59,681 bases of DNA from Rhodoferax sp. (GTDB lineage Bacteria > Pseudomonadota > Gammaproteobacteria > Burkholderiales > Burkholderiaceae_C). Positions 41,590-52,100 of the stretch are shown one piece after another. Position 1 is the first letter of the stretch. Each line of letters opens with the position of its first letter. The notes beneath the pieces were generated by a model, which worked only from the letters and a program-made list of their open reading frames with translations, did no database searches and was not told the origin of the DNA. Where the stretch lies: positions 1 through 59,681 of the forward strand of contig NZ_JAUSLE010000074.1 in assembly GCF_030646845.1 (NCBI RefSeq), in the 5' to 3' direction. The translations under genes were made by a program, and so were the position numbers.

Positions 41590-43155
41590 ATGCGCAACGC
41601 CCTGTCTGCCCTCTGCCTGCTGGCCGGGGCTTTTTTGTGTGCGGCTCCCGCCCTGGCCCAAGACGCGAAGTTCGACGTCTTTGAATACCGGGTCGAAGGC
41701 ACCACCCTGCTGCCCACCGCCGCCGTGGAGCGGGCCGTGTACCCCCACATGGGCGAGCAGAAAACCCTGGCCGATGTGGAGAAGGCGCGCGAAGCGCTGG
41801 AGAAGGCCTACCACGCTTCGGGCTACCTCACGGTGCTGGTGACGATTCCCCAGCAAAAGGTGAACGACGGCCTGGTAAAACTGGCCGTGACCGAAGCGCC
41901 GGTGGACCGCCTGCGCGTGGTGGAGTCGCGCTACTTTTTGCCGAGCGACATCAAGGCCGGTGTGCCCGAGCTGGCCGAGGGTAATGTGCCCAATTTTCAG
42001 GACATGCAGACCGAACTGGCCGCGCTCAACCGCAGCCCTGACCGGCGTATCACGCCGGTGCTGCGCCCGGGCAAGACGCCCGGCACGGTGGAGGTGGACT
42101 TGAAGGTGCAGGACGAGCTGCCTTTGCACGGCAACGTGGAGCTGAACGACCGTTACAGCCAGGACACCTCGCACACCCGCCTGAGCGCCAGCATGCGCTG
42201 GGACAACCTGTGGAACAAGCAGCACAGCCTGGGCCTGACGATGCAGACCTCGCCCAGCGATCCGAAAGAAAGCAAGGTGTTTTCAGCCAACTACACCGTG
42301 CCGCTCAGCGGCGGGGATTTTCTGGCCCTCTACGGTGTGAAGTCCGACTCTGATGTGTCGGCCGTGGGCACGCTGAGCGTGGTCGGGCGCGGCACCATTT
42401 TGGGCATGCGCTATATCCGTCCGCTGCCGGGCAGTGAGACGTTTTTCCACAGTGCGTCGTTTGGCGTGGACTACAAAGATTTTGACCAGTCGGTCGAGCT
42501 GATCGACAGCGGCGGCTTCAACACCCCCATCAAATACCTGCCCTTCACCATGGGGTGGGACGCCACCTGGCTGAAGGAGGGCAGCACCAGCAAGCTCGGC
42601 CTGTCGTTCAACTTCCACCTGCAGGGCATGGTGGGCAATGAGCGGGAGTTTGCCGACAAGCGCTTCAAGGGCCGCCCGTCGTACGCCTACCTGCGCGGTA
42701 ACGCCTCGCAGCAATGGAAGCTGCCTCAGGCCTATGGACTGAACGCCCGCGCGAGCTGGCAGCTGGCGGGTCAGCCGCTTGTCTCGAACGAGCAGTTCGC
42801 CATCGGCGGCGTGGACACCGTGCGCGGCTACCTCGAATCGGCCGCGATGGGCGACCGCGGCCTGGCCCTGAGCCTCGAAGCCAAGACGCCCAACCTGGCC
42901 GCGCGTTTCCCGTCGCTGGGTGATTCCGTCACCGATCTGCACGCCCTGGCATTCATCGACGCCGCTAACGTGCGAGTGATCGACCCGATCAGCGCCACCG
43001 ACCGCTTCACGCTCGCGGGCGTGGGCCTGGGCCTGAGCCTCAAGGGCTGGGGCGGGTTGGATGTTTCACTGAACTGGGCCTACCCGCTCAAAGCCGTGGG
43101 CAACACCCGCAGCGGCGACCACCGTTTCCATTTCAACGTCGCCTACGGGTGGTGA
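41590..43155 (+). CDS. Two-partner secretion transporter TpsB (FhaC/ShlB/HecB family)
   Basis: 521-residue outer-membrane protein of the Omp85/TpsB superfamily. A signal peptide (SALCLLAGAFLCAAPALA) precedes POTRA-like domains (about 25-190), with VFEYRVEGTTLLPTAAVERAVYPHMG and VDRLRVVESRYFLPSDIKAG. The FhaC-type barrel (about 200-521) has the VRGY motif in GGVDTVRGYLES and ends in a terminal tryptophan (HFNVAYGW), as barrel substrates of BAM do. It would secrete the giant exoprotein encoded 22 bases downstream. I chose the ATG at 41590 because it gives a clean signal peptide; an ATG at 41542 is possible. Confidence 0.93.
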   Translation: MRNALSALCLLAGAFLCAAPALAQDAKFDVFEYRVEGTTLLPTAAVERAVYPHMGEQKTLADVEKAREALEKAYHASGYLTVLVTIPQQKVNDGLVKLAVTEAPVDRLRVVESRYFLPSDIKAGVPELAEGNVPNFQDMQTELAALNRSPDRRITPVLRPGKTPGTVEVDLKVQDELPLHGNVELNDRYSQDTSHTRLSASMRWDNLWNKQHSLGLTMQTSPSDPKESKVFSANYTVPLSGGDFLALYGVKSDSDVSAVGTLSVVGRGTILGMRYIRPLPGSETFFHSASFGVDYKDFDQSVELIDSGGFNTPIKYLPFTMGWDATWLKEGSTSKLGLSFNFHLQGMVGNEREFADKRFKGRPSYAYLRGNASQQWKLPQAYGLNARASWQLAGQPLVSNEQFAIGGVDTVRGYLESAAMGDRGLALSLEAKTPNLAARFPSLGDSVTDLHALAFIDAANVRVIDPISATDRFTLAGVGLGLSLKGWGGLDVSLNWAYPLKAVGNTRSGDHRFHFNVAYGW

Positions 43156-43177
43156 TGCACGACTCCCGGAGTAAGCC

Positions 43178-46100
43178 ATGAACCGTCAACGTTACCGCCT
43201 TGTTTTCTCTACCAGCCTCGGTGCCCTGGTGGCCGTTGCCGAAAGTGCACGTGGCCGCGGCAAGGCCGCCAGCGGCACGCGTCGTGCCGGTGCTTTGCTG
43301 GCCGGCGCGTTGCTGGCCGTACCGGCTTTTGCGCAGAAGCTGCCGACCATCAGCCCGGGCGGCGCCTTGCCTGCCTTCGTGACCTATGGCCAGGCCAACT
43401 ACCTGCAAAACGGCAGCCAGGCGTTTGTGAACCAGGTGGGCAACAAGGCCATCCTGAACTGGCAGAACTTCAACATCGCCCCGGGCCATGGCGTGCAGTT
43501 CCGCCAGGTGGACGGCCTGGCCACCGGCAATCTGGTTCCTGGCGCGAGCTTCACGACGCTCAACCGCATCTGGGATGCCAACCCCAGCGTCATCTACGGC
43601 AACATTACCCAGGGCGAAGGGCAAAAGGGCAACATCATTCTGGTCAATACGAATGGCATTGCCTTCATGGGCGGCTCGCAGGTGAACCTGAACAGCTTTA
43701 CGGCATCGAGTTTGGACATTGCCGACAAATACATTCTGAACACTTTGTTGCCGGGTGACGACCAGCCGCAGTACCAGGGCACGGGCGGTTTCGTCAAGGT
43801 GTTCGAGGGCGCGCAGATCACGGCCGGCGAGCAGGGGCGCATCATGCTGATCGCGCCCACGGTGATCAACCAGGGCAGCCTCTCGGCGGCGGGCGGCCAG
43901 GTGGTGCTGGCGGCGGGCACCAAGGCCTACCTGCGCACGGCTTCGGCCTATGGCGACAGCGATGTGCGTGGCCTGGTGGTGGAGGTGGACAGCCCTGCGG
44001 GCCTGGCGAGCTACGACGCTGCGAACACCAGCGTGAAGGACATCGTGCTGGATGGCCAGACGGTGGATCTGACGGACCCGGCCCTGGACCTGCTGGGCAA
44101 CGCCACCAACCTGGGCCAGCTAACCGCGAGCACCGGCAACGTGACCATGGTGGGCCTGGCCGTCAACCAGCTCGGTCTGGCCCGGGCCACCACCTCGGTG
44201 GTGGCCAATGGGACGGTGTACCTGATGGCCAGCGACACCTACAAAAGCCCGGGCGCCGCCAACCTGAACAGCCCGGGCAGCCGGAGCGAGCGCGCCGGGC
44301 GTGTGACCCTGGGGACCGGCAGCGTGACCGAGGTGGTGCCCGAAGTGGCTGACGCCACCACCTCGCTGGACTGGACCGAGACGGTGGGCGCGGTCAAGAC
44401 GCTGAAGTCCGATCTGCAGAACAAGTCCCGGGTGCAGATCCTGGGCAACGACGTGCGCCTGGCCACCGGCTCCACGGTTCGCGTACCGGCCGGGGTGGTG
44501 GACATCACCGCCGTGGACAAACCGCTCAACGTGGATGGTCAGGGGACCAACCCGTTCACGACGGGTGGCATCGACCAGGTGTCGGGCACGGCGCGCGTGC
44601 ACGTGGCCGATGGTGCCGTGATCGATGTGTCCGGCCTGTCGGGTGTGCAGGTCTCGGCTGAGCGCAACACGGTGGAGGCGGAGCTTCGGGGGGATGAGCT
44701 CAAGGATTCACCCGTCAACCGCAACGGTGCGCTGCGCGGTGAGAAGGTGTATCTGGACGTGGAGCGAGCGCTCGCGCGCGCCCGGAGTGGGGAGTCCACC
44801 CTGATCGCCGAGGACAGCTTGTTGGCCTACCAGGCCCGCCTGGGGCGCACGGTGGCTGAGCGGTCCACCCAGGGTGGCACGGTAAACATCCAGTCGCAAG
44901 GCGAGGTGATCCTGGAGACGGGTTCGACCATCAACCTTTCGGGGGGCACCGTCGAGTACACGCCCGCCACAGTCAAGTCCACGCTGCTGTTTGCCAATGG
45001 CAAGCGGGTCGAAGTGAGCGAGGCGGATGCCAATGTGAAGTACGACGGCATCGCCTCGCGCTACGTGATCGACCACGGACTCTGGAACGTGAAGGAAGTC
45101 ATCGACCTGGGGGAGTACACGAAGTACGACCCCGGCTACACCGATGGCAAGGCCGCGGGCGCGCTGAACATCGTGGGCATGGGCGGCACGGTGCTGCAGT
45201 CGGCCATCCAGGGCAAGACCGTGGTGGGGGAGCGGCAACTGGCTGCCGGCACCGCACCGCAGGGAGCGCGGTTGCAGGTGGGGTCGGCATCCGCTGAAGG
45301 TGACTACAAGAACTTTCAGCAGGTGCGCCTGGGGCATGGGTTCCAGCAGCTGCCCATCAGTTTCAGCTTTGGCGACGTGTTGTCGGCCGACCTCAAGAAC
45401 CAGCTGCTCATCGACACCGGCATGCTCGGTGAAGACCTGATCGCCGGGCTTACCATCTATTCGAACAAGAACGCTGTGGTGGAGCAGCCGGTGAGCCTGC
45501 CGGACGTGGGATCGTTGTCGATCACAGCCAGCGCGGTCGCGGTCAACGCCGACGTCAGTGCCGCGGGTGGTGTCATTAAATTCAACGCGCGGGGCAACCA
45601 GGCCGACCCAAACAACGCATTCGTGCTCGAAGCGGCCGATGTGGTGGTGGCGCCCGGGGTCACGCTCTCGACCGCCGGAAAATGGGTCAACGAACGGGTA
45701 GGTTTCGACGATCCGGCGCGCCGCAGCGCGGTGATCGACGGCGGCTCCGTCACGCTGTCGGCCATTGGTGACACGGTGCTGGGTAGCGGCTCCACCGTCG
45801 ATGTATCGGGTGGGGCCTGGTTGCAGCAGGACGGAACCCTGAAGTACGGCAGCGGTGGCTCGGCCACGGTGGTAGCCAACGAAACGCTCAAGACCGATGG
45901 CCCCTTGGCGGGGCGGGTCGAGCTGAACGGCCGCCTGCTGGGCTTCGGCTTCGAGGGCGGTGGCACTTTGAACCTGTCGTCGGGGTCGGTCCAGATCGGT
46001 GGCCAACCCACGGGTGCCAGCAACGCGCTTTTCTTGCAGCCCGAGTGGTTTTCGACCGGTGGTTTCGAGAACATCACCATCACCGGCCGTGAGGGTGTGA

Positions 46101-49100
46101 CGCTGGCCGATGGCGCCGTGCTGGCGCCACAGCTGCGGTCGCGCGAGCTCAATCCGGGGTTTGCGGTCCAGACATCGGGCACCGATGTGGCGTCCATGGC
46201 GTCGCTGCGGGTCTTGCCGCCCGATGAGCGCAGCCCCGTCAACCTGACCCTGGTGGCCGACTCCAATCTGCTGGGCGATGTCACCCTGGGTACGGGCTCG
46301 CGCACGGTCCTGGACACCGGTGGCTCGCTGACCCTGAATGCGGCGCACCAGGTCAGCATCCTCGGCTCGGTGCAGGCCCATGCGGGTCACTTCGCGGCGA
46401 AGCTGTCCGCGCCCCTCGACAAGGACTTCGACGCTTCTAGCAGCATTTTCCTGGGTGAAGCCGCCAGCCTGGATGTGTCCGGCACGGCCTTGACGCATGC
46501 CGATGCCACAGGCCAGCCGGTCGGCAAGGTGCTGGATGGGGGATCGGTGCGCCTGAACGCGTCCACCGGCTATGTGATCGCCAAGGAGGGTTCCAGCATC
46601 AATGTCTCCGGAGCTGCGCCGGTCTACCTGGCCGAGCGCAACGAGGCGGGTGGTCTGGGTCGCAACGTGGCCAGCAGCGCGGGTTCGGTGTCCATTGCAG
46701 CGCGTGAAGGCCTGGCGCTTGATGGCACGCTGCTGGCCCGGGCCGGCGCAGCAGACCAGTCCGGCGGCAGCCTGGCGATCAGCCTGGGCAATGACAACGC
46801 GCCCACGCCAAGCCCGATCCCCTTTCCGGTGGCTCCCAGTGTGTTGAGCGTCGAGTCATCCTTACCCGCGCAGGCGCAGGCGCTGCAAGCCGGGCAGGCC
46901 ATACCGGTCGCGTTCAGTGACCAGACGCGCCTGGACATCGACCGCATCGAGGCGGCGGGTTTTGAGCAGATCGCTCTTGGGTCCAAAGATGCGATCCGCC
47001 TGCAAGACGGTGTGAACATCGGGGGCGGTCGCACCATGCCCTTGCGCTCGGTGAGCCTGGACTCCCCTCTCATCGACATGGCAGGAGGCACCGCCCGTGT
47101 GACGGCTGCCCTGGTCCGCATGGGCAATCAGTCCACGCTGCGCCAGAGCGTGGTCAACACGCCGGTGGCCGGCGGCGGGGTGTTGAGCGTGGATGCCACG
47201 CGCATCGAGGTGGTGGGCAAGTCCACGCTGAGCGGCGTGGCCGAGACTCGGTTGAACGCTTCCGGGCAGATCGAGCTGTCGGGGGTCAATGTGGACTCGG
47301 TGGGCCCTCTCGCCGGTGCGCTCAACACGGCGGGCGATCTGACGTTCACCGCGAAGGTGCTTGCTCCGGCAACTTACAGCGACTTCGAGGTGTCCGCGCC
47401 CGGTCAGACGGTGAACATCGTTCAGGCACCGGGCGTGGCGCAACAGCCCTTGTCCGCTTTTGGTCGCCTGCGCATCGAAGCGGGCCAGATCGAGCAGAAA
47501 GGCACTCTCTGGGCACCCCTGGGCCGGATCGAGCTGGAGGCCAGCGGATCGCTCACCCTGGCGCCGGGCAGCCTGACATCAGTATCTGCCCAGGCGGGCA
47601 CCGTGTTGCCTTTTGGCACGCTGGAAAACGGTCGCGAGTGGTCGTACGGTGACATCCTGTCAGACCTGCCCGAGAAGTCGATCAGTCTCAAAGGCGCCCA
47701 GGTGGACTTCCAGTCCGGTGCCCAGGTTTCGGTGGCCGGCGGTGGTGATGCCCAGGCCTACGAGTTCACCGTGGGGCCCGGGGGTTCGAAGGACTTCCTG
47801 GCCCAGGCAGACACCTTCGCGGTGATGCCGGGCTACACCGGTGGCTTCGCACCGAACGATGCGCAAGAGGGATTTGCACTCGACAGCGGTGCCGCTGTCT
47901 ACCTGCGTGGCGTGAACGGCCTGCCCGACGGTGTGTACACCTTGCTGCCAGCGCACTACGCCCTGTTGCCGGGTGCGTTTGCAGTGCGGTTGAACCAGAA
48001 CGAGTTTCCGGTGTTGCCCGGAAGCGGCTACACCCGTGCGGACGGTGTGCAGGTGGCTTCGGGCTACCTCACTGACAGCCGCTCAGGAGCACCCCGCTCG
48101 GGGGACTGGCAGGGTATTCAGGTGCTCACGCGTGACCAGGTGCGGGACCGGTCCGAATACACGCTCTCGGCCGCATCTTCGTTCTTTGCGGACTCCCGCT
48201 TCTCGCCCCAGGACGCCGGGCGCCTGGCTGTGGTGAGCCTGGGCACCGGCCCGGACAGCCTGCGACTCAATGGTGTGGTGGCTGCGCAGGGCGGTGCCGG
48301 GGGTGCGGGAGCGGCCGTTGACATTGCTGCCGCCAACTTGCGGGTCTCCGGCTCTGCCGATGCAGCGGCCCCGGGCGAGGCCTGGGTGGCGACCGGCTGG
48401 CTTAACGACTTGGGTGCTGAGAGCCTGCTGCTGGGTGGTACGCGCTCCCGCTCGCAGACCGGTGCGGTGCTGGATGTGTTGGCTGATACCGTGACCCTGG
48501 CCAACGATGCGCAGAGCGCCTTGTCTGCGCCGGAGGTGATGCTGGTAGCCAGGGACACCTTGACGCTGGCTGCGGGGAGCGCCATCAACGCACAAGGCGC
48601 AGTCGGCAACGCCGGCAGCTACAGCACGGCGGGCAACGGCGCCTTCGTGCGGGCCGCATCTTCGTCGGCCAGCTTCACGCGCACCGGCTCGCCCGACCGC
48701 AGCCAGGGCACCCTGATCGGCGCTGCCGACAGCGTGCTTCAGGCGGCCCGGGCGATCGCCATCGATGCCACGCAGGACAATGCGTTTGCCGGTCAACTGG
48801 CATTTGTGAAAGAGGGCGTCGCCGTAGCCGGCGAATTGAGCGCGGGCAGTTCGCGCATCAACTTCGGCAGCCCAGCCAAGTCGGTGGATGGGCTGACGTT
48901 CAGCCAGTCGGAACTGGAAGGGCTGCAGAGCCTGGACAGCCTGGCGCTGACCAGCTACTCCACGTTTGATTTCCACGGTGATGTGGACGTCGGCGGTGTC
49001 GGCAGCGATGGGCAACCCTTGATCAAAAACCTGACGCTGCAAGGCGCAGGCCTCGCGGGCTTCGGTGCGGCGGGCCAGACCGCCAGCTTGCGCGCCCGCA

Positions 49101-52100
49101 ACCTGACCCTGGCCAACACCGCGGGCGTGGCCTACGCCACACCGGCTGGCCTGACCCTGGGTAGCGGATCGCTGGAGGTGTTGGCGCAGACCCTCACCCT
49201 GGGCGAAGGCCAGAAGGCGGTGAGCGGTTTCGCCAACGTGGGCATCACCGCCGACGAGCTCGTGGCTTCGGGCACCGGCAGCACCCAGCTCGACAACGGG
49301 GCTTCGGTCACCACCGCCCGCCTGACCGGCACCACCGGCGCCAGCCAGAAGCTGGACGCCGGCACCCAGGCGTTGATCCTGGGCCAGATGGCGCCTTCAG
49401 CCGCGCTGGCGGAAACGTCTTCGCTGGGCGCTGCCTGGGAGCTGAAGGCGGGTTCGGTCCGGTTTGACACCCAGGCCGACTTGGGCGGCGGCGCGCTGAC
49501 CCTGGCGGCGGTGAGCGGCGATGTGACGCTGGGCGCGAACGCCGACATCGACGTGTCCGGTCGCTCGGTGACTTTCTTCGACCAGACCCGCAGCATTGGG
49601 GGTGGCAAGGTGACGCTGAGCAGCGCGACCGGCAAGGTCGTGGCGCAGACCGATGCACTCACCGGACGGTCGGCGCGCATCGATGTTTCGGGGGGTGCGG
49701 GCGCCGACGGCGGCACGCTGGTGGCGACGGCGGTGCAAGGCACCGTGGACCTCGACGGGGCGACGCTGGTGGGCCAGACCTCCGCCGATGCGGACGGCCA
49801 CACCGGTGAGGCCGCCAAGGTGCGCATCGACGCGGGATCGCTGGCCAATTTCTCCGCGCTCAATGCGCAGATGAATGCCGGTGGCTTCGAGGGTGAACGC
49901 AGCCTGCGTGCCCGGAGCGGTGCACTGACGGTGGCCGCCACCGATATGGTGAGGGCGCAGAAGGTGACGCTCACCGCCGATAGCGGCGCGCTCACCGTGA
50001 ACGGAACGGTATCGGCCTCGGGCGCCGAAGGTGGCCAGGTGGCGCTGTATGGCCAGTCGGTCACGCTCACCGGGACGGCACGGGTAGAGGCAGCTGCTAC
50101 TTCGGCGGGCGGCGATGGTGGCCGGGTCGTGATCGGCGCGGCAACCCAGGCCAGCGATACCGCAGCGCAGGGCATTGACCTGCAGGCCGGCTCCGTGATC
50201 GACGTGAGCGGAGGCGCGGGCGGCGAGGTGCATCTGCGCGCCCAGCGCAAAGGAAACGATGTGGCCGTGACCGCGCTGGACAGCACGATCAAAGGCGCCC
50301 GCGAGGTGACGCTGGAGGCGGTGCGGGTCTACGACAACAAAACAACCCTCAATGCGTCAACCACGGATTCTGGCACCACGCTGGGGCTGACCAAGATCAA
50401 GAACGACAACAACGCATACGCCAGCAACAACAGTGCGATCAAGAATCGGCTGGACCAGGCAGACAACGCGGATTTCCATGTGGTCTCTGGTGTGGAGGTC
50501 CGTTCTGCGGGTGCCATGACGCTGGGCGCTGACTGGAACTTCAAGGACGCCACCGCGGGCGGCGAGGCCGGTGTGCTGACGCTGCGGGCCGGCGGCAACC
50601 TGAACATCAACAACAACCTGTCGGACGGCTTTTCCACAGCGACAAAGCTGGACGGTGCCAACCCCGCCACGCTGCAGGACGCCTCGGTCAGGGGCGGCAA
50701 CGCCTGGTCGTTCAATCTGGTGGCGGGTGCCGATGCCAGCTCGGCCGACGTGATGAACACCCAGGCAGGGGGAGGCGACCTGACGCTGGCCGCGGCCAAG
50801 CTCATCCGAACGGGTTCTGGCGATATCCGCATGGCGGCCGGGCAGGACATCGTGCTCAAGGCCAACACATCGGCCGTCTACACCGCAGGCACAAGGTACA
50901 CGCCGTCCGCGGGCTTCGTGGTGCCGGGCCTCGCTCAGTTCAGCCAGGGTGGCGGCGACATCGAGATGACGGCGCAGCGCGATGTGCTGGGTGTCGCTTC
51001 AGCCCAGCTGTACAGCAACTGGCTGTTCCGTCAGGGCAAGCTGGGCGCCGATGGCGTCAGCTATGTCGCGAATGCGCAGCCCGCCTGGTGGGTGCGCTTT
51101 GACAAGTTCGAGCAGGGTGTGGCCACCCTGGCTGGAGGCGATGTCAACATTACCGCGGGCGGCAAGGTCTCCAACCTGTCGGCGTCTGCGGCCACGCAGG
51201 GGTACATCACGTCAGCGGTGGCCGATGTCTCGGCGGCGGTTCGGACCGGCGGTGGCGATGTGAACGTGACGGCGGGCGGCGATGTGCTGAGCGGTCAGTA
51301 CTACGCCGATCTGGGAGACGTGAATCTGAAGGCCGGCGGCAGCATCCGCAGCGGCTATGCGGTCTCAAGCCGACCCGTGCACACCATCCTGGCGGTGGGC
51401 GATGGGTCCGTCACGGCCACGGCGCTGGGCGATGTGGATGTGCACGCCATCATCAACCCGCACCTGGTGGTTCAATCGTCCACGGCAGGGTTCAACATTG
51501 GAACGACCCAGGCATCGAATGCGCAGTGGAGTGTGTTCTCCACCTACGCCGAAGACAGTTCGGCATCACTGCTGAGTGCGACCGGGGACGTCCGGCTCTT
51601 CGGCGGTGGCGTTGGCAGCAGCGCGCAGGTGCAGTCGCTGGCCAACGCCTACAAGGCACCGGTGAACCTGTCGTTGGGTGCCTACGCGGATGAGGTGCTC
51701 CTGGCGGTCTTGCCGCCTTCCTTGTCGGCCGTTGCGCTTTCCGGAGATGTATCGCTGCTGTCCGGCGCGCTGCTCAGCCCGGCGGCGCAGGGCAAGCTGG
51801 AGCTGCTGGCCAGCGAGAACCTGAATGTGCCGGCCAGGATCACGCTGTCGGACACCGTGCCCCTGCCCAATGCTGTGAATCCCAGCTCGGATGCAAAGGC
51901 CGCGGGTGTTTTCAGCTACGCGTACAGCGCCAAATCGACGCAGGCCCATGCTGCGGTGCCGGTGCACGCCAACGACGCCGATCCGGTGCGGCTCTACGCA
52001 GTGAACGGGTCGATCCTTGGTAACAATCAGGTGCTCAAGTCGGCCAAGCGGGTGAGTGTTCGCGCTGGGGAGGACATTCTCAACCTGCCGATGGACATTC

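Noticed and set aside
44708..46498. 596-codon open frame on the minus strand within the giant exoprotein gene
   Set aside because: It is antisense to the TpsA body; high GC and repeat-biased codons keep the reverse frame open. The translation has no recognisable domain, and the plus-strand frame is clearly real.
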